Origin: Accumulibacter sp.
GTDB lineage: Bacteria > Pseudomonadota > Gammaproteobacteria > Burkholderiales > Rhodocyclaceae
Direction of reading: 5' to 3'
Assembly (NCBI GenBank): GCA_017302455.1
Contig: JAFLDO010000003.1
Coordinates: 62,001-126,000, forward strand
DNA length: 64,000 bases
In this document: in pieces, positions 39,901 through 52,300 of the stretch
How positions within the stretch are numbered: the stretch's first letter is position 1
Layout of the letters: every line of letters begins with the position of its first letter
Notes under the pieces: generated by a model
What the model saw: only the letters and a program-made list of their open reading frames with translations
Told to the model about the DNA's origin: nothing
The model's database searches: none
Translations under genes and position numbers: made by a program

Positions 39901-42900
39901 AAGGACGTCGTCGGCGAGACTCGGCAGCGGCTCGGGCAGGTGCGTCCGCGCGGCGATTTCCAGGCGCCCCCAGACCGTACCGTCGGCGAAAACCAGCTCG
40001 CTGGCAGCGACGACGCCCGCGAGCGATTCGCCGCTGCTGCGCAGCCTGATGAGCAAGGACGACTCGACACCGTCGACCGTCCCGCCGATCAGATCCACCT
40101 CATCGGGGAGCGCTTGAACGCGAATCCGTAGTCCGCTGCTGCGGCTGTCGGCGATCACCCGATCGTGCCCGTCACCCGTGGCAAAGACGATCGTCGCGCC
40201 AGCGCCACGGATATCGTACCAGTCATCTCCGGCGCCGCCGTCGAGCATGCCGCTTCCCGACAGGGTATCGCTCCCGGGACCGCCGGCAAGGTATCCGGTT
40301 CCGGAAAGGTTATCGTTGCCGAGGCCACCCGACAGGTGGTTCCATCCCCTGTCATCGTGCAGCGTGTCGTCACCCGACTCGCCGAAGAGCAGATCGTCGC
40401 CCTCGCCGCCTTCGATTTCGTCGCGCCCGGCGCCGGCATGGACGAGGTCGTGACCATCGCCGCCGGCGATCACGTCCGGTCCGCGGCTGCCGGTGATCAC
40501 GTCGGCGGCGGCGCTTCCCGAGATCACCGTGCGGTAATAGGCGGCGAAGTCGGTGACGGTCACCACCGTGCCGTCGTCGCTCTCGATACGGTCGATGCGC
40601 GTACCGGCGGCGAGATAGAACGCGCCGGGACCGTAATCCACACGGGTCTCAGGCCACCCCAGATTGTTGCGCTCGGAAACAATCACGTTTTCGGCGCTCA
40701 GGCCGGCGCCGAAAACGATGCGGTTGGCGCCTTCGGCATCGGTGATCTCGTCGAAGCCGCTGTCGGCCTGAATCACGTAGGTGTCGTTGCCCGCGCCGCC
40801 CTGCAAGCGGTCGTGCGATGTCACATGGAAACCATCGCCGTACTGGTCATAGGCATACTCGTAGTGACGATCGTCGACAGCCGAAGCGCCACCGGTCAGT
40901 GTATCGTCGCCGGCATCGCCAAACAGCCGATCGGCGCCGACACCGCCGTCGAGCACGTCGTCGCCGCTGCTGCCCTCGATCCAGTCGCTGCCGGCCAGGC
41001 CATCGATCACGTCGTTCCGACTCGAACCATAAATCGACTCAGCGGCTTCCGACGCCGGGGCGAGAACGAGTCGCCGCTCGATCTCGTCCATATCCCATTC
41101 GCTGCCGTCGGCGAAGACAAAGCGCTCGATGCGCTGACGGTCGGAGGCCAGCCGCTCGAAGCTGCGCAGCACGCGCAACTGGTCGGCGGAATCCACAAAG
41201 TCGAGAACCAGCGCGCTACCTTCGCGGCGCACGATGAGCGCGTCGGGCTGTAGGCCGGCGCCGAAGAGCACGCTGTCCGACTGCCCGGCGTCGGCGCCGC
41301 TGTCACTGATCGTCAGGCGCCCGTAGCCTTGGCGGAAGACGTAGCGATCGCCGCCACCACCGCCACTGACGAGATCGTCGCCGCCCAGGCCGTCGATGAT
41401 CTCGGATCGTGACGAGCCGTCGAGCGTGTCGCTGCCGGTCGTCGCCGGACGGGTCGCGTAGTTCTCCACGTCGTCCGCGCTCCACACCGTACCGTCGGCG
41501 AACTCGACGTGCTCGATCAGCGGTAGCGACCGCGGGGGTTCCGACGGCACGCCCGGACCCCTCTGCAGGACGACGCTGTCGGCGCTGCCATAGCGCTGAA
41601 GAACGACGTCTCCCGTTTCGCCGGCCACGATCTGCACATCGTCGGCAGTAATGCCGGCACCGAAACGCAGCGTGTCGTCGCCGTCGCGGTCGACGATGTG
41701 GTCGCCACCATCGCCGGCTTCGAAGCGGTAAGTATCGTCGCCGGTGCCGCCGTCGAGCGTGTCGTCACCGCGCCCGCCCGCGAGCACATCGGGGCCGTCG
41801 CCGCCGACCAGATAGTCGGCATCGTCGCCCGGTGTCGCTGCCCTGACGTCGAGCTCGGCAGCGCTCCACTCGGTGCCGCGGCCAAAACGCACGGCGGTCA
41901 GCGGACGTTCGGGCGACAGAAACCAGTCGGCGACGCTGAGCGTTGCGCCATCGGGCGTGACCAGCAGCAGGTCGCCGGCGTTGCGGGTCACGCGTAGGTC
42001 GGCTGCGGCGATGCCGGCGCCGATTTCGAGCACGTCGCTGTCGCCGCCGGCGGTGTCGATGATCCGGTCGGCACCGTCGCCCGGCGCGTAGATGTAGGTG
42101 TCGTTGCCCTCACCGCCGTCGAGCGCGTCGTTGCCCCTACCGCCGACGAGCGTATCGTCTCCGGCCTGACCGAACAACTCGTCGTCACCGCCGAGGCCGG
42201 CAAGCAGGTCGTCGGCCGTCGTGCCGACGACGATGTCGGCGCCATCGCCGACCGCCGTTGGAGAAGCGACCAGTGCTTCGAGATCTGCCGCCAGCCAGCG
42301 CGTGCCGTCGGCGAATTCGACGGCCTCGATCGACGGCCCCCGATCGCCGTACCAGCCAGTGACGATCACGCGCTCGCCGGTCGCGCGCACGATCAGCAGC
42401 AGATCGGTGTCGTTGCGCGCCAGGGTGAGGTCGCCGGGAGCGATGCCGTCGGCGAAACGGATCACGTCGTCGCCGGAGACGCCGCTGTCGCTGACCGTGT
42501 CGCGGCCGTCACCGGAGGCGAAGAAATAGCTGTCGCTCCCCTCGCCGCCGTCGAGCACGTCGTCGCCGGCCTGGCCGGCGAGGGTGTCGTCCCAGTCGTG
42601 ACCGACGAGGACGTCGTCACCGGGAGTTCCCTGCACGCGGCCGAAGGAATTGCGGAGATCCTCTCCCGACCAGGTCTGCGGCCTCATCGGGTCGGGAAAG
42701 TCGAAATACTCGACCATGGCTTCGGCGTTGTCGAAGAAGCCAATGATCGTCAGCTCGTCGGCCCGGTCGGCGATCCTCACGTGCAGGGCTGAAGCTTCGC
42801 GGCTCAGTTGCAGTTCGTCTGGGCGTAGATCTTCGAACACGACGCGGTCGCTGTTCCACAGGTCTCCTTCTTCGACGATCTGGTCGTAGCCGGAGCCGCG

Positions 42901-45900
42901 CCGGAAGACATAGGTGTCGTCGCCGGTGCCCCCGGACAGGACATCGAAGTCGCCAAGAAAACCCCCGTCGAGGGTATCGTTGCCGGCACCACCGTCGATC
43001 ACGTCATCATCGACGACGAAAGCCCCCGCATCGTCGCCCGGCGAGGTATCGCCGGCCCCGTAGAGGAGATCGTCGCCAGCGCCGCCGGTGATCGTGTCGT
43101 TGCCGAGCAACCCGAGCACCCTATCGGCGCCGTCGTCGGCCGACAGACTGTCGTTGCCATCGCTGCCGACCAGGAAGAGCGGCCCAGCGCCGACGAAGGT
43201 CGCCGCCGAGAGGAGATGTTCGGCCGACCAGCTTACGCCGTCGGCGAAAGCGACGCTCTCGACGCCACGACCGGCGCCGTCGACCTGTCCGCGCAACACG
43301 ACGCTGCCGCCGTCGGCGAAAGCGATCGTCAGATCATGCCGGCTGTGCGTCAGCGTCAGAGTGTCGACGCCGATCCCCGGGCCGAGGCGCAGCGTGTCGT
43401 GGTCGGCACTGTCGCCGCTGTCGTCGACGACGTCGTTGCCGTCGCCCGCGGCGTAGAAGTAGCTGTCGCTGCCCCTGCCGCCGAGCAGCGTGTCCGCGCC
43501 GCCGCGGCCGTCGATGCGGTCGTCGACGCTGGTGCCGCGGATCGTTTCGCTGGCGGCGCTGCCGGCGACGTCGAAGCCCCTGGCGAGCAGGCCGGCGTAG
43601 GTCAGCACGCTGCCGTCGGCGAATTCGAAGCGCTCGATCGCCGGCCCCGTGCGCGTGGCGAGGGCGTCGTCGGGGTCGAATCCCTCGATGTGGATGGCGT
43701 CGTCGGGGTTGCTGCCGACGCGGATCAGCAGCGAACCGATGCCGAGGGTGAGGTCGTCCGCTGTGATGCCGGCGCCGAAGCGCAGCGTGTCGACCAACGG
43801 CACGCCAGCCGCGTCGGTCGCCGGGCCGGGGTCGACAAGCCGGTCGCTGCCGTCGCCGACGCTGTAGCGATAGGTATCGCTGCCGCTGCTGCCGATGAGC
43901 GTGTCGCTGCCGCGACCACCGGCGAGGAGGGCGCCGGGCAGCAGCGCGCTGAGGAGGTCGTCGCCCGCGCCGCCGAAGCGTACGCTTCGGCCGCCGGCGT
44001 CCGAAGTCACCGGTGCGTCGGCGAGACGACCGATCAGCTCGTCGGTCGTCAGCGTCGTGCCATCGGCGAAGCGGAATTGCTCGATAGCACCGCCGGCACC
44101 GCCGACGATCCAGAGGTGATCGTCGGCGCCGTAGTCGATCAGCAGCGCGTCGCCGTTCTGCGTCAGACGCAGCGCGTCGACGCTCGCGTCGCGAAAGACG
44201 ATCGTGTCGTTCCCCGCGCTGTCGGTCAGGGTCTCGCTCAATCCGCTCGCGTCGCGCGGGCTGTCGCCGCTGGCCAGGAGATAGACGTCGTCGCCGGCGT
44301 CGCCGACAAGATAGTCGCAGCCGGGGCCGCCGATCAGGGTGTCGTTGCCGGCGTCGCCGAACAGCGCGTCATCGCCGGTACTCCCGTCGAGGAGATCGCC
44401 GCCCTCGCCGCCTTGCAGTTTGTCGGCATCCAGCCCGCCCAGCAGGGTGTCGTTACCGTCTTCGCCGAACAGCTCGTCCTCGCCCGTGCCCCCATCGAGG
44501 AGATCGGCGCCGTCGCCGCCTTGCAGTTTGTCGGCATCCAGCCCGCCCAGCAGGGTGTCGTTGCCGCCGTTGCCCCACAGCGTGTCCTTGCCGGAACCCC
44601 CATCGAGGAAATCGGCGCCGTGATAAGGCGCTGGGGTCTTGCCGTCGTCCCCGCTCAAGGCATCGTCGCCGGCCCCGCCGAGCAGCGTGTCGGCACCGCC
44701 GTTGCCCCACAGCGAATCGTTGCCGTCGCCACCGTCCAGTGAGTCCTTGCCGTGCAGGCTGCCGGACAGACCGCTGTCCGGGTCGTCGGGATCATCGAGG
44801 TCGTCGCCGCTAAGGGCATCGTCACCAGCAGCCCCGACGAGTTCGTCGTCGCCATCGTCGCCGAAGGCGACGTCATTGTCCGCACCGCCGTCGAGCAAAT
44901 CGTTGCCGCCGTTGCCGAACAGCCAGTCGTCGCCGGCGCCGCCGAGCAGCAGATCGTTGGCGCCGGGGCCGACGCCGTAAGCCGCCTGCTCGAAGACCGT
45001 CTGGACGCGGGTGAGGTTGTCGAACCTTGCCACCTGACGACTTACCGTCCAGCCGTGCATGGCAAAGCCGGCGCGGCCGTCTCCCCAGAGGTTGTCGTCG
45101 CCGGCGCCGCCGAGCAGCACGTCTTCTCCGGCGCCGGCAAAGAGCACGTCATCGCCGTCGCCGCCGTCCAGGTAATCGGCGCCGGCGAGGTCCGCACGGG
45201 TATCGCCAACCAGGAAATCCTTGCCGGCGCCGCCGAGGAGCAGATCGTCACCGGCGGCGCCCCACGCGCGATCGTCGCCGTCCTCGAGAATGAGGATGTC
45301 GTCACCGCCCTCACCCATGGCGACATCGTCACCGGCCCCGGTGTAGATGGTGTCGTCACCCGATCCGTCTGTGCTCTCGTCGAAGATATGGGCGAGATCG
45401 TAGGAGTAGTACGTGTCGCCAGTTGACGTCGGCGCCGCCTTTTCGGTAACGGTCCAGTCGCGCCACGGTTCCTCGATAGGCGCCCAGACGTTCCAGTCAC
45501 CCCAGACCCAGTCGTCGCCGCCACCGGCGACGATGAGGTCGTCGCCATCACCGCCGGCGATCAGGTCGTTGCCGGCACCGGTAAACACCTCGTCGTCGCC
45601 GTCTTCGGCATCCACCAGGTCGCCCTGCGCGCCGGAAGCGGCCTGATCGGCGCCGGCAGCGATGAGGTCGGCGGTTTCGCCCTGGGCGTCGCCGTAGAGC
45701 TGGTCGTCGTCGGACGATCCATAAACGAAATCTCCACCCTCACCGCCTTCAACGGTGTCCCTGCCCGAACCGGCGCCGAGGTAGTCGCGCCCGGCGCCGC
45801 CGAATGCATGTACGCGCCCGGACGTACCGTCGAGGGTCCAAAAGTCGTCATTGCCCTCGCCAAGGTCGACGACGTCGTCGCCACCTCGCTTCCTATAAAC

Positions 45901-48471
45901 ATTGTCGTCACCGCCGCCGGTGGCGATCCGGTCGGCAGCGCTACTGTCGTAGACGACGTCGCGACGGCCGACCTCGGCGATGCCTGGGTCGGTGATGACG
46001 TTGCCAAGATCGTCGTACCTGATCTGGACGTCGGTGCGGTCGGGGTCGAAGTCGACTGGCGCGAGATCCCCGAGAAGGGTGCGCACGATCGCTGCCGGGT
46101 CGTCGGGTTCGGTTTCGTCTGCGGCGTCCAGGGTGAGTGTCAGCTCGCCGTGTTCGCGGTGAGTGGGCGTGCCGTCGGCGTCGGTGAGCTGCGCCCGGAG
46201 CGTCAGCGAGTCGTCGCTGTCAAAGTCGTCTCGCGCCCAGAGCGCGAAGGAGACCTGGCGTTCGCCCGCGGGAATGGTGAGCCGGAAGCTGCCGTCGCCG
46301 GAAAGGTCGACGCGCTTGCCCCGGTCGAGCACGCTGAAGGTGTCGGCGCTGGCGCCGGCCAGTGTCAGCTTGACCACCTGGCCAGCGTCGCCGGCAAGGA
46401 AGGGAAGAAAGAGAGTGAAGCCTCGCGTGTGACCTTCGCGCAGGCTGGCGGTCGCGATCGCATCGGGATCGAGAGCGCCGCCGGCGAAGGGGTTGCGCTT
46501 GTCCTGCGTGATGACGAGGGTCTGGCCGGCATCCAGGATGAGGCGTCGGGCGTCCTTGTATTGCGTCGCGACCTCCGCGGCGGCAGCGCTGCCGGAGAGC
46601 GCGGAAGCGACTTGCTCGGCGAGGGCCCAGAGGTGTTCGGCGAATCGGCTGACGATCGGCTGTTGATCAGTGAAGGCGGCGATTTCGGGGAATTCAAGGT
46701 CGCCGCTGTAGTCGGGGACGTAATCGGGAATCGCGTCAGCGACTGCGCGGGCGACCGTAGTTACCGCTTCCGCCAGTTCGCGCCAAGGTTTGGCGGCCTG
46801 GTCGAGCAACCACTCATCGGCCTCCAAGATGTTGCGCGCAATGATTTTGTCGACGGCGATCACGGTCTTGATCAAACGCTCGGCGCCGTCCTTCTTGACC
46901 TCCCACTCAAGGCCGGGATAGGCCTTGACCACCACTTCCAACAAGACGCGCTTCCAGTTGTCGGACGCGGCGGCCTCACCAAGCAGCGCTTCCTTGATGA
47001 CATCCGCATCCACACCCAGTTCGCGCAGGATGGCGAGGTCGACATCACGCAGGCCGCTGGCCGATAGATCGATCATTTCGGCGCCGGTTGCGATCTGCTG
47101 CAGACGAGTGGCCGCGTCGATGGGTAGGCCGACGTAGGCGTTGACTGCCGGATCGACCGGCGTCCCTTCGAGCAGGGCGTCAAGGCGCCCGACGTCGGGG
47201 CGCTTGTCCTTCTCGGCCAGGGCCTCGATGGCCAGCGCCGACAGCAGGCTGTTGAGCGCCAGAGCCTTCGCCTCATTGGCAACGCCCTTGAGATCGTCGC
47301 TTGAAATGTGGCTGGAAAGTTTGGCCAGACCTTTGCTCAACCATCCCCTGGGGGGAGTCACCGGTCCCGCCCCACCCTCGAAAGAAGACAGATCGGAGTG
47401 CAGCAAGGCGTCGAGAACCGGCTTGAAGAGGGCGTCGACGTCGCGGCTGCTGGTGGCGCTGTTGAGGGCGACGATCAGGCCGGCGATCGCTCGGTACTTG
47501 CCGGAGGTTTCGGTAACGTGCCCTTTGTTGAAGAGGCTGATGATCCTGCCGGGTTCTGACTGCAAGCCCTCGACGGGGAGTGGCTGCCAATCGGTATTGG
47601 CGCTGGCCTGGTTGAACAGCCGATGGTCGCCTTTGGCGATCTGCTGGGCAAACGGGCGGTAGAAGCCGGACTCGATGCGGTGCGCATCGACCGGGTTGAG
47701 CAGCAGCTTTTCGCCGCTGGTCGGGTCGGTTTGGTCGGAGCGAAAGTCGAGCCGGTACAAATTCCCTGCCCCGGCCAGATGGTTGCCGCCGAGGCGGTTG
47801 ACGAGGTCGTTGGCCACTTCGTAATGCGCCGCTCGCGCCGGCCGGAAGGCAGCCAGTTGCTCGTCCGTCGCGCCGCCAAGGCGCGTCAGCGCCGCGCCGC
47901 CGGCGAGGCCGTTGAAGGTGGTGAGCGTAAGGCGGTCGAGAATGTCTGGATATTTGATCTGGTTCGTCTGCCAGTAGTCGAACGCCGCGTACTCGGCGAG
48001 GGCACCGCCGAGTGACTGGCCGGTGAAGTGGATCACCGGCTTTGAGTCGGGCTTGGCGAGGTTCTTCAGTGCGTCCGTTACCTTAAACTTCCCGCTGTTT
48101 TCGCTGAGCCCGCTAGTCGCTTCGTCGATGAAATCCCATTGTCCCCATCCCCAGCGGAGGTTCTGCGCCCAATCCTGGAAGTTCGGCCCGTCGGTTCCGG
48201 CCATCGCGACGATGAATTCGTTGCGTGTCTCGTGCTTGTAGAGCACGCTCTTGAAGCCGGTTTCTTTAGCTTCGAGCACTGCGGCGACGACGAATCCTGC
48301 GTCCGGCAGCGCGTAAGGCAGGGGCGCTTCGCTGGCCTCGGACGAGTCGGGCAGCGGGCCTATCCGGGTGCCTTCACCGACGCTTTCGCTCTTGCCGTAA
48401 ACGTACGATTGATCGCACGCGACGAGCATTTCCATTGCCAGTGCATTGCGGGTGTCGAGAGGGGTGGTCAT
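30907..48471 (-). CDS. Giant RTX protein with N-terminal lipase-like domain
   Basis: 5,854 residues. Residues about 1-330 form an alpha/beta-hydrolase-like domain with nucleophile elbow GQSLGG (Ser153) and DAHRIE as a possible His region. A Calx-beta-like stretch (about 650-790) leads into a very long RTX block (about 840-4380) of GGxGxDxLx nonapeptides mixed with about 18 HCBP-related units (FADGTxW endings). Residues about 4385-5640 hold about eleven Ig-like He_PIG repeats (PLPxWLxFDxxTxxxxGTP), then a VCBS-like piece. RTX repeats bind Ca2+ and fold after type I secretion. The order lipase-RTX-Ig is unlike toxins with RTX at the end. The C-terminus lacks a typical T1SS tail. ATGA overlap with the gene upstream. 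Confidence 0.9.
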   Translation of the reverse strand: MTTPLDTRNALAMEMLVACDQSYVYGKSESVGEGTRIGPLPDSSEASEAPLPYALPDAGFVVAAVLEAKETGFKSVLYKHETRNEFIVAMAGTDGPNFQDWAQNLRWGWGQWDFIDEATSGLSENSGKFKVTDALKNLAKPDSKPVIHFTGQSLGGALAEYAAFDYWQTNQIKYPDILDRLTLTTFNGLAGGAALTRLGGATDEQLAAFRPARAAHYEVANDLVNRLGGNHLAGAGNLYRLDFRSDQTDPTSGEKLLLNPVDAHRIESGFYRPFAQQIAKGDHRLFNQASANTDWQPLPVEGLQSEPGRIISLFNKGHVTETSGKYRAIAGLIVALNSATSSRDVDALFKPVLDALLHSDLSSFEGGAGPVTPPRGWLSKGLAKLSSHISSDDLKGVANEAKALALNSLLSALAIEALAEKDKRPDVGRLDALLEGTPVDPAVNAYVGLPIDAATRLQQIATGAEMIDLSASGLRDVDLAILRELGVDADVIKEALLGEAAASDNWKRVLLEVVVKAYPGLEWEVKKDGAERLIKTVIAVDKIIARNILEADEWLLDQAAKPWRELAEAVTTVARAVADAIPDYVPDYSGDLEFPEIAAFTDQQPIVSRFAEHLWALAEQVASALSGSAAAAEVATQYKDARRLILDAGQTLVITQDKRNPFAGGALDPDAIATASLREGHTRGFTLFLPFLAGDAGQVVKLTLAGASADTFSVLDRGKRVDLSGDGSFRLTIPAGERQVSFALWARDDFDSDDSLTLRAQLTDADGTPTHREHGELTLTLDAADETEPDDPAAIVRTLLGDLAPVDFDPDRTDVQIRYDDLGNVITDPGIAEVGRRDVVYDSSAADRIATGGGDDNVYRKRGGDDVVDLGEGNDDFWTLDGTSGRVHAFGGAGRDYLGAGSGRDTVEGGEGGDFVYGSSDDDQLYGDAQGETADLIAAGADQAASGAQGDLVDAEDGDDEVFTGAGNDLIAGGDGDDLIVAGGGDDWVWGDWNVWAPIEEPWRDWTVTEKAAPTSTGDTYYSYDLAHIFDESTDGSGDDTIYTGAGDDVAMGEGGDDILILEDGDDRAWGAAGDDLLLGGAGKDFLVGDTRADLAGADYLDGGDGDDVLFAGAGEDVLLGGAGDDNLWGDGRAGFAMHGWTVSRQVARFDNLTRVQTVFEQAAYGVGPGANDLLLGGAGDDWLFGNGGNDLLDGGADNDVAFGDDGDDELVGAAGDDALSGDDLDDPDDPDSGLSGSLHGKDSLDGGDGNDSLWGNGGADTLLGGAGDDALSGDDGKTPAPYHGADFLDGGSGKDTLWGNGGNDTLLGGLDADKLQGGDGADLLDGGTGEDELFGEDGNDTLLGGLDADKLQGGEGGDLLDGSTGDDALFGDAGNDTLIGGPGCDYLVGDAGDDVYLLASGDSPRDASGLSETLTDSAGNDTIVFRDASVDALRLTQNGDALLIDYGADDHLWIVGGAGGAIEQFRFADGTTLTTDELIGRLADAPVTSDAGGRSVRFGGAGDDLLSALLPGALLAGGRGSDTLIGSSGSDTYRYSVGDGSDRLVDPGPATDAAGVPLVDTLRFGAGITADDLTLGIGSLLIRVGSNPDDAIHIEGFDPDDALATRTGPAIERFEFADGSVLTYAGLLARGFDVAGSAASETIRGTSVDDRIDGRGGADTLLGGRGSDSYFYAAGDGNDVVDDSGDSADHDTLRLGPGIGVDTLTLTHSRHDLTIAFADGGSVVLRGQVDGAGRGVESVAFADGVSWSAEHLLSAATFVGAGPLFLVGSDGNDSLSADDGADRVLGLLGNDTITGGAGDDLLYGAGDTSPGDDAGAFVVDDDVIDGGAGNDTLDGGFLGDFDVLSGGTGDDTYVFRRGSGYDQIVEEGDLWNSDRVVFEDLRPDELQLSREASALHVRIADRADELTIIGFFDNAEAMVEYFDFPDPMRPQTWSGEDLRNSFGRVQGTPGDDVLVGHDWDDTLAGQAGDDVLDGGEGSDSYFFASGDGRDTVSDSGVSGDDVIRFADGIAPGDLTLARNDTDLLLIVRATGERVIVTGWYGDRGPSIEAVEFADGTRWLAADLEALVASPTAVGDGADIVVGTTADDLLAGLGGDDELFGQAGDDTLVGGRGNDALDGGEGNDTYIYAPGDGADRIIDTAGGDSDVLEIGAGIAAADLRVTRNAGDLLLVTPDGATLSVADWFLSPERPLTAVRFGRGTEWSAAELDVRAATPGDDADYLVGGDGPDVLAGGRGDDTLDGGTGDDTYRFEAGDGGDHIVDRDGDDTLRFGAGITADDVQIVAGETGDVVLQRYGSADSVVLQRGPGVPSEPPRSLPLIEHVEFADGTVWSADDVENYATRPATTGSDTLDGSSRSEIIDGLGGDDLVSGGGGGDRYVFRQGYGRLTISDSGADAGQSDSVLFGAGLQPDALIVRREGSALVLDFVDSADQLRVLRSFERLASDRQRIERFVFADGSEWDMDEIERRLVLAPASEAAESIYGSSRNDVIDGLAGSDWIEGSSGDDVLDGGVGADRLFGDAGDDTLTGGASAVDDRHYEYAYDQYGDGFHVTSHDRLQGGAGNDTYVIQADSGFDEITDAEGANRIVFGAGLSAENVIVSERNNLGWPETRVDYGPGAFYLAAGTRIDRIESDDGTVVTVTDFAAYYRTVISGSAAADVITGSRGPDVIAGGDGHDLVHAGAGRDEIEGGEGDDLLFGESGDDTLHDDRGWNHLSGGLGNDNLSGTGYLAGGPGSDTLSGSGMLDGGAGDDWYDIRGAGATIVFATGDGHDRVIADSRSSGLRIRVQALPDEVDLIGGTVDGVESSLLIRLRSSGESLAGVVAASELVFADGTVWGRLEIAARTHLPEPLPSLADDVLSGGALADSLSGLAGDDLLAGGGGDDTLDGGEGADRLFGGDGSDLLTGDAGNDLIDGGDGADQLLGGSGDDSLRAGADDTLDGGAGRDSYTLAGGTQTLRFGPGSGADTLSWSESSRRGARLIVELASDLLPEHVRVERQANALSIAIEGSADALSLVSWFTDDDEPPATELRFASGAVWGIDELLSLLPAASNGNGDFRDNVLTGDATSRLLVGRAGNDVLAGSEGNDNLDGGSGADQLDGGAGNDALSGGDGDDVLFGGAGNDLLDGGRGADRLDGGAGDDYVNSREAAGGSAAADTIVFAYGSGADTLTASDSLDVIALAEGVAAASVAVRATGDDLLLSLDGASDTLRLRGWLRAGDHLTTLRFADGSEQDLRERISFGYGSGTPALAAGDVGTTLRLTEGVRSGDVEVAASANDLVVQLRDSSDSLRLKDWSLASAHVTTLRFSDGSTTVLRWPSPKPVIGTDGAETIAAAEASPYDDRIHGLGGKDTLYGGAGNDSLYGGDAADFLVGDGGADLIDGGAGDDSYRFDADDTLVFGFDSGNDRFFELPSHLEAAPGTVRFESDVSPSDVVLDLQSLTLTGGRLLVRLKAVPSTLGSFLVTIDAASGLPIIGTRFVFADGTVVEGRDAFARLHHQRTSSASDTLIGTTASDAIDGGAGDDVLFAGGGDDSVSGGPGRDLLSGGPGSDSLFGGGEDDALHGDAGNDWLEGGAGNDWFSGGDGVDTYHFDGHFGLDTVAGGMVRTSDDAIEFGDGIAPDDVSVRLAAGGSSTLLLDVPAVAGRVQVDEGWQPGAPGEGARLALAEIRFADGTRWTTAEVAARLLAGSDDGDRLLGSVVDDRIAGGSGDDTIFGARGNDALAGGEGNDRLDGGEGNDHLQGDGGDDALSGGEGNDHLRGGAGNDVLIGGPGSDVYHFSRGDGHDLIADSTIQPADVDTLEFGPGIAPFDVLHRVVDGQLLLDIAGSEDRVTLVAHDQPLSGVKRIRFSDGTVIDPRTWTPSERNVVLAVGSGAQTIPAAARLDTLVVGAGIAADTLTLGRAGEDLLVAAAADSLRLRGWFANPPTQSVLQLRLADGTLWSAAEMSRQAAAMDGGDGDDVLSIAAAWSGRLDGGAGNDRLSGGDGDDELRGGAGNDVLDGGFGADALIGGPGDDVYLADELDTVLELADGGTDTLRMVALTDVELPAEIESFEALGNAAIDLTGNAADNRLLGTRAANRIEGGDGNDTLDGGGGADTLLGGRGDDTYVVDNAADTIVERRGEGNDTLRSSLSQALTAEVSVENIELTGAANLYAFGDDGNNRLLGNAGNNALRGYAGDDTLDGGAGADVLQGGTGDDVYVADSVLDRIEEAPGAGSDSVRASASHTLADNVENLTLTGSAAIDGTGNSGANRLTGNDADNRLGGGGGDDVLDGGGGNDILDGGAGNDRFVFAYGYGQDLVIDNGTGSPADALVLGAGISPVDLIVRRNGDDLLLSLRGARDRVTIRAYWQAGSAVETIVFADGSSWHADDVAAAAAASVNSLPFIAAAGGRQVVDAGRRFALDLAASFADADAGDVLIASATLADGAPLPGWLRFDAASWSLAGTPGAGDVGTLAVRLSASDSGGATIATSFELTVHNPNDTSPVVAKPLADVLIGQGDALALTLPADTFVDADPGDRLMLAAVQVDGRPLPEWLTFNPVTQTLTGIPGKGDVGTLAIAVSATDTRGRIASDDFALVVGDANDSPRVRRTLADLVLRQGEAIDVALPADLFVDPEGDAFATEVTLADGSPLPDWLAFDSATRRLSGIADSDAVGVTRVRVRATDTHGAASDEDFDIVVGQSNQPPRVNRPLAGLRLDEGDIADIRLPDDLFVDPDRGDTLAYTVDVLARPAHAKSAFSLVATGGGFALQSRPNTNDNGSAFTYSGLTPGDATRIGGLDYWDVGSWTFRLTAEDRLGLRASTDLVLDVDAAPVNHLPVIATFPAAPWAVFGQVWVAGRWQWSDGAVSDIVASLSEGFAVKQPTFTDVDGDTLAISVLPAEPAQRSDWHYDAAANRLRFVGSGPAPRTADLLIVADDGHGETSQAPLHLIANRAPTIAPIPEIVVREHALSTITLPPGTFADADGDPLRLTASSLSSTNPLTGGQELWGWFDTDTLQIHLSPGDFAVGTHVLEISARDPFERGGLEPDASAHDWIGTPKQLVTITVLNAYDPPTLRSPLPDQVVEEGAPLLIATAGAFLAVDPGQALSYSATLASGAPLPAWLRFNPASGRLEGLPQADDVGRFSISVVAADPAGATVTDEFDIAVTLGAYNHQPKAVLPVADQIYRQGQSFNFRIPQTTFVDSDTGDTLTFSAVQESGSPLPGWIRFDPATLTFSGLVPADQRAPTGIRLLATDAAGATALVDFSIGIDEKAAPPVLVVPAEDQLATEDSAFHYELPPGEFSAGSSSERLSLNVTLLDEQPLPDWLHFDADSWTLSGTPENGDVGALDVRVSARNAGGELAFDSFRLLVQNTNDAPVAARTLADQSALVDSPFELHLPGETFVDQDLGDVLSYSAAQDSDEALPAWLHFDPTSRTFSGTPGKADVGMLNVRVTASDRVGATASSTFAVTIDKVNQAPLVGLPLAGSWAEIGFPFAHALPTGAFTDADVGDRLTYGAAMADGSALPSWLSFDPATQTFTGTATGFAGDLLVRVAATDSFGATASQDFVLTTINPANYPVIEFARFEIAEGELRPLVGELFAGPGSAGSDSTPRILEAGRLYGTYGVLSLDATGGFSYSLNNALPQVQALGVGDQGIERFLYSTTDDGISTGMGGILVRVEGTNDVPVLQRGLEDRASAPYSDTRWHLTPGSFADVDRADQLASDVFLLALVDAPAGRLAVDGGDGQAMAAPAEVSLDDDWLNSWPSRGEGRQLAFVDRELVERHDRQLAKETSPDSGDPAVRRLWVEAGANTVRLLAQDAALSDWLNVAHDAPADADWGVVHGSDPASRRLGGDPALLFAEPSPGLKSLPGGPPGPDRWL
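44405..44562 (-). repeat. Recent 108-bp internal duplication in the RTX block
   Basis: A 50-base stretch at 44405-44454 recurs exactly at 44513-44562, an offset of 108 bases or 36 residues (four nonapeptides). The protein units both begin [13 protein letters not shown] and end GNDT, differing at a few residues. It shows recent expansion of the array by unequal crossing over. Confidence 0.75.
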
Positions 48472-49748
48472 GGCGTTTCTCCCTTCTGGCAGAAGTCGAT
48501 CATATGGGCGGTCACGCAGCCGATATGGCGCGGCGCAGCACGGTCAACCGAACGTGAGGGGTCGGGGAAGCAACGGGAATTCTGGTAAGCGATGCGGCAA
48601 CCGTTCGGTGAGGTACCGTACTTGTAGAGCGAGAAGCGGCCGATACTCCGTACGCTGCCGTCGTTGCCGAGAATGAAGCTCTCCGGCGTTTGAGTCACCC
48701 TTTCTCCAGGCCGCGACCGGCCGGTCATCAGCACGCCGGGGCGGATCGGACGAAAGGAAGCGCTGAGGTAGCCGGTATTCGGGATGGCAATCGCCTGCGT
48801 GCTGCCGTCCTGCGACAACCACCAGATCGCCGGCATTATTTCGCTGTTGCCGTGAATTTCGCTGAGCAGGTACTGCTTGCGCCAGGGGGCGTAAAGCACT
48901 CTACCCCAATCTTTGGTCAGCAGCGGCAGTTCGCGCGGCGGGCCCTTGCGCGGAGTGTAGAGGAGCGGCTGGTCGAAGCGTCTGCGCTCGAGCACGCCCC
49001 AGCCGGCGTGCAGCGGAATGCGCGCGCCAAAACCGCCCGGAGGAGCGATTACCCCGCAAGGGCCCGGAGTCCAACGATTGTCGACCAGTCGGTTGGCGTC
49101 AATGTCGGGCTTGGGGCGTTCCTTGCCGAAGGGGCCGGTCCACAGTGTGAGCGGTCCGATCCACAACGGCGTAATCTTGGCCGGCGGAGGCGCTTCCTTG
49201 TCCGGCAGCTCGAGAAAGGCAGACACGCCCTCTTCGACACAGAAATCGTGGAGACGGCGACGAAACAGTCTGACCTCGTTGGTCCGCGTATCCCAGACGT
49301 AGTGCCCCACCCGCATGTCCGTCTCGCGCCCATCGGCGCGTCGCTGGCTGAGGGTTTTCTTTTCCCAGCCGGGGTCGTAGCTGCCGGGCTCGTAACCCAT
49401 GAAGACGACGCGATCGTTGTCCAGCCACCAGAGGTGTTCTTTGTCGGCGATCGGGAAGGCGGAATCGAGGACGGGATAGCGCACCTGCGGATACGTCGGA
49501 ATCGGGCCTTTCGGCTGCGCGGGCGGCGGGGGCGGCGACTTGCCGAGCAGCGCCGACCACGGGTGCGTGAACCAATTGGCGGTCCCCGGGCGGAGGTTGG
49601 ACGGCTTGTCCGTCTGCGCAGCATCCGGCGTCGCCGCTTGCCCCGCCCCGACGTAGCCGGGAAGCGAAGCGGTCAGCGCGAGCAGCAGGAGCAGCCGGCT
49701 GGAGCGGCGGCATGCCGACGACAGGAGTGTTCTCTGGGCTGCACTCAT
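48468..49748 (-). CDS. Exported protein coupled to the giant RTX gene
   Basis: 426 residues from ATG 49748. N-terminal signal (about 1-38, hydrophobic [13 protein letters not shown], cleavage near VGAGQA). The mature protein is Pro- and Trp-rich ([38 protein letters not shown]) with several WD-like short beta motifs, perhaps a beta-propeller. No family recognised. Start choice: ATG 49748 has GGAAAG at good distance, unlike the ATG at 49781. The stop overlaps the giant gene ATG (ATGA), so the two are made together; it may be an accessory or chaperone for the RTX protein. Confidence 0.65.
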   Translation of the reverse strand: MSAAQRTLLSSACRRSSRLLLLLALTASLPGYVGAGQAATPDAAQTDKPSNLRPGTANWFTHPWSALLGKSPPPPPAQPKGPIPTYPQVRYPVLDSAFPIADKEHLWWLDNDRVVFMGYEPGSYDPGWEKKTLSQRRADGRETDMRVGHYVWDTRTNEVRLFRRRLHDFCVEEGVSAFLELPDKEAPPPAKITPLWIGPLTLWTGPFGKERPKPDIDANRLVDNRWTPGPCGVIAPPGGFGARIPLHAGWGVLERRRFDQPLLYTPRKGPPRELPLLTKDWGRVLYAPWRKQYLLSEIHGNSEIMPAIWWLSQDGSTQAIAIPNTGYLSASFRPIRPGVLMTGRSRPGERVTQTPESFILGNDGSVRSIGRFSLYKYGTSPNGCRIAYQNSRCFPDPSRSVDRAAPRHIGCVTAHMIDFCQKGETP

Positions 49749-49885
49749 CGACTTTCCTTCCCCTTTGCGCTCGGTGTGCAAGACGGTGAAGCGGTGACAA
49801 TGGCGGCCGACCCCGGGGTGAACCGGACGCCGTCCCGGGTCGACGCGGGCACTCCATGCCGGTGATTTTTAGTGGCAGTATATAC

Positions 49886-49913
49886 AGTATCAATGAGGCG
49901 AAAGCGCTGTCAA
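49886..49913 (-). promoter_or_regulatory. Promoter candidate for the RTX operon
   Basis: On the - strand a perfect TTGACA (plus 49908-49913) and GATACT (plus 49886-49891) are 16 bases apart, about 140 bases upstream of the accessory gene. The surrounding TACTGTATATACTG is partly symmetric and could be a regulator site. Confidence 0.5.
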
Positions 49914-49969
49914 CAGGACTTCGCCGGTGGGTCGCAGGGACGACGCCGCGTTCGTGCCGCCGACCGTAC

Positions 49970-52111
49970 TCACTGCCGGTGCTGCACGACCGTAGCGCCG
50001 GATGCGCCTGGCGTGACACGGAAAGTGACTACCTCATCGACCCGCAGACCGGCCGGCACCTGGTGGGTAATGAAGATCATCGTCACCCTCCCCTTCAGCT
50101 TGTTGATCGTCCTCGCGAAATGTTCGGCCGTTTGCACATCGAGGTTGGACACCGCTTCGTCGAAAATCAGGATGCGCGGGCGCTTGAGCAGCGCCCGGGC
50201 GATGGCGATGCGTTGCCGCTGCCCGCCGGAAAGCCCGGTGCCGCGTTCGCCGATCTCGGTCTGATAGCCTCCCGGCAACTGTTCGATCACCTCGTGGATC
50301 TCGGCGGCCTTGCAGGCCGCAATGACTTCTTCGAAACCGGCATGTGGGTGCGCCATGAGCAGATTGTCGTAAAGCGTACCGGCGAACAGCACGGTCTCCT
50401 GCGGCACCACGCCGAAAGTCGCTCTCAGTTCGTTGGCGGCGAGATGGCGGATCTCCTTGCCGTCGAGCGTGATACGACCTTCGGCTGGCTGATAGAAGCC
50501 GAGCAGCAGCTTCGCCAGCGTGCTCTTGCCACAACCCGATGGGCCGGTGACAACGGTGAGGTGGCCCGGTGTGAAGGCCAGGTCGAGATTCCTGTACAGC
50601 CAGGGGTGCTGTTCAGAGTAGCGGAAGGCGAGATTGTCGATGGTCAGCAGACCGTCGTCCAGCTTCTGGCGGTGCGGGACAACCGTGTGCGGCTCGCGCG
50701 GCGTGTCGAGGATGTCGCCGAGCCGCTGTACGGCGATGCTGGCTTGATGGAACTCCTGCCACAGACCGACGATGCGCAGCAGAGGTTGGCTCATGCGGCT
50801 GGCGAACATCTGGAAGGCGACCAGCATGCCGACGGTAAAGCCGTCGTTGCGCATGATCAGTAGCGCGCCGGTGATCAGGATGGCGAGCGTCATCAACTGT
50901 TCGAGTCCGTTGGCCACCACGTTGTAGGTGTTGCCAACCTGTTTGGTCGCAAAACCGGCAGCGAGGTACTGGGCCAGGTGGTCGCCGTACCTGCGGTCGA
51001 TGTCGGCCTCCATCTGCAGCGACTTGACGGTCGCCATTCCGGCCACGTACTCGGTCAGGAACGCCTGGTTGCGGGCGCCGAGCAGGAACTGCCGGTTGAG
51101 TCTTTGGCGCAACAGCGGCGCGACGAGGAGGCTGATGGTGGCGATCATCCCGAGCAGGAAAACAGCGATCAGCGAAAGCTGCCAGCTGTAAGCGAACATC
51201 ACCGCCAGGAAAATCAGCAGAAAGGGAAGATCGAGGAGCAAGGTGACGGCCGCGCCGGAGACGAACTCGCGAATGGTTTCGATCCCCTGCAGACGGGCGA
51301 CCAAGGTGCCGGTCGGGCGTTGTTCGAACCAGGGAAGCGGCAGTCGCAGCAGGTGCCGGAAGACCTCGCTGCCGAGCACGGCATCGATCCGGCTCCCGGT
51401 GTGCAGGACGAGATACTGGCGCAACCAGGTCATGCTGCCGGCAAATAACATGAACATCAGCAGTGCCACACCAAGAACGACCAGCGTGCCATGTGTCTGG
51501 TGGACGACGACCTTGTCGATGATTGCCTGGGTGATCAGCGGCGTCGCCAGTCCGACAAGCTGGATCGTCAGGCTGGCTGCCAGGACGTCGCGCCAGATCG
51601 ACCGGTGCTTGAGGATCTCGGGAACGAACCAGGCGAAACCGAAGGGCTTGCGCTCGCTGATGAGATTCTCGAAGTCGGCCGTCTCCGCGTGCGTGGAGCG
51701 TGTGTCTCTGGCCAGCAGAACGAGTTCCGCCTCGAGCTGCTGGTGCGCTTCAGCAATCGACAGCGTTTCCGGATTCTGCGTGCCGGCGGCGAAGCAGAGC
51801 AGCGACTGGCCGTCGGTGCTGACGATGAGTAGCGGCTGGCAGGCCGCTTGGCGCCCTTCGGGGACAGCCGCAGCGCGCAAAAAGCCGACCGCCGGCAGCG
51901 GCAGTTTCCGCCACTCGACTTCCGCCAGCGCCACGACGCCGGTCGTGAACCCGAGCGCGCGCGCTGCTTCGTGCAAGGTGGCAAGCGTGTAGGGCGGCGG
52001 GAACTCATGTTCGACGAGGCTCGCCTCGAACGGCAGGCGGTACAGGGCGCTGAGGCTGCCCAGAAGCCAGATGACATCCTCGCGCCTCATTCCCGCCAGT
52101 CGAGACATCAT
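49970..52111 (-). CDS. Type I secretion exporter ATPase, HlyB-type
   Basis: 713 residues. N-terminal C39-like domain (about 1-135) with no catalytic Cys, as in HlyB. Then an ABC-exporter membrane domain with about six TM segments (about 170-450) and a nucleotide-binding domain: Walker A GPSGCGKST near 526, signature LSGGQRQR near 629, Walker B ILIFDEAVSNLD, H-loop THQ. It probably exports the giant RTX protein; the two genes share a strand, with the coupled accessory gene between. No membrane-fusion (HlyD) or TolC gene is in the window. Confidence 0.88.
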   Translation of the reverse strand: MMSRLAGMRREDVIWLLGSLSALYRLPFEASLVEHEFPPPYTLATLHEAARALGFTTGVVALAEVEWRKLPLPAVGFLRAAAVPEGRQAACQPLLIVSTDGQSLLCFAAGTQNPETLSIAEAHQQLEAELVLLARDTRSTHAETADFENLISERKPFGFAWFVPEILKHRSIWRDVLAASLTIQLVGLATPLITQAIIDKVVVHQTHGTLVVLGVALLMFMLFAGSMTWLRQYLVLHTGSRIDAVLGSEVFRHLLRLPLPWFEQRPTGTLVARLQGIETIREFVSGAAVTLLLDLPFLLIFLAVMFAYSWQLSLIAVFLLGMIATISLLVAPLLRQRLNRQFLLGARNQAFLTEYVAGMATVKSLQMEADIDRRYGDHLAQYLAAGFATKQVGNTYNVVANGLEQLMTLAILITGALLIMRNDGFTVGMLVAFQMFASRMSQPLLRIVGLWQEFHQASIAVQRLGDILDTPREPHTVVPHRQKLDDGLLTIDNLAFRYSEQHPWLYRNLDLAFTPGHLTVVTGPSGCGKSTLAKLLLGFYQPAEGRITLDGKEIRHLAANELRATFGVVPQETVLFAGTLYDNLLMAHPHAGFEEVIAACKAAEIHEVIEQLPGGYQTEIGERGTGLSGGQRQRIAIARALLKRPRILIFDEAVSNLDVQTAEHFARTINKLKGRVTMIFITHQVPAGLRVDEVVTFRVTPGASGATVVQHRQ

Positions 52112-52300
52112 CGTCGAGCTTCTGTTCCGCCGTTAGGATGCGGGGACTTTACTGGCCAGATAATCAGCGGTCAAGAGACGTTTCCCGGAGTTTCCGGAGA
52201 CCTTGACGATGTTTGATGAACGGCATCCAGAAGCGCGAGCCGGCGCTTCTATGCGCTCCCCTCGCCTCGCCTCACCTCACCAATTGGTGTCGGCAACGGA

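Noticed and set aside
36000..47067. Long + strand frames across the giant RTX gene, some over 400 codons (for example 43216-44742 and 45808-47067)
   Set aside because: They are the antisense of Gly-Asp repeat codons, which rarely make stops on the other strand; composition is Ala/Val/Arg-rich and nothing resembles a protein family.
49865..49900. LexA box in the TACTGTATATACTG stretch
   Set aside because: The CTGT-N8-ACAG spacing is not met; only half-site symmetry is present, so it is noted only as possible regulator sequence in the promoter.
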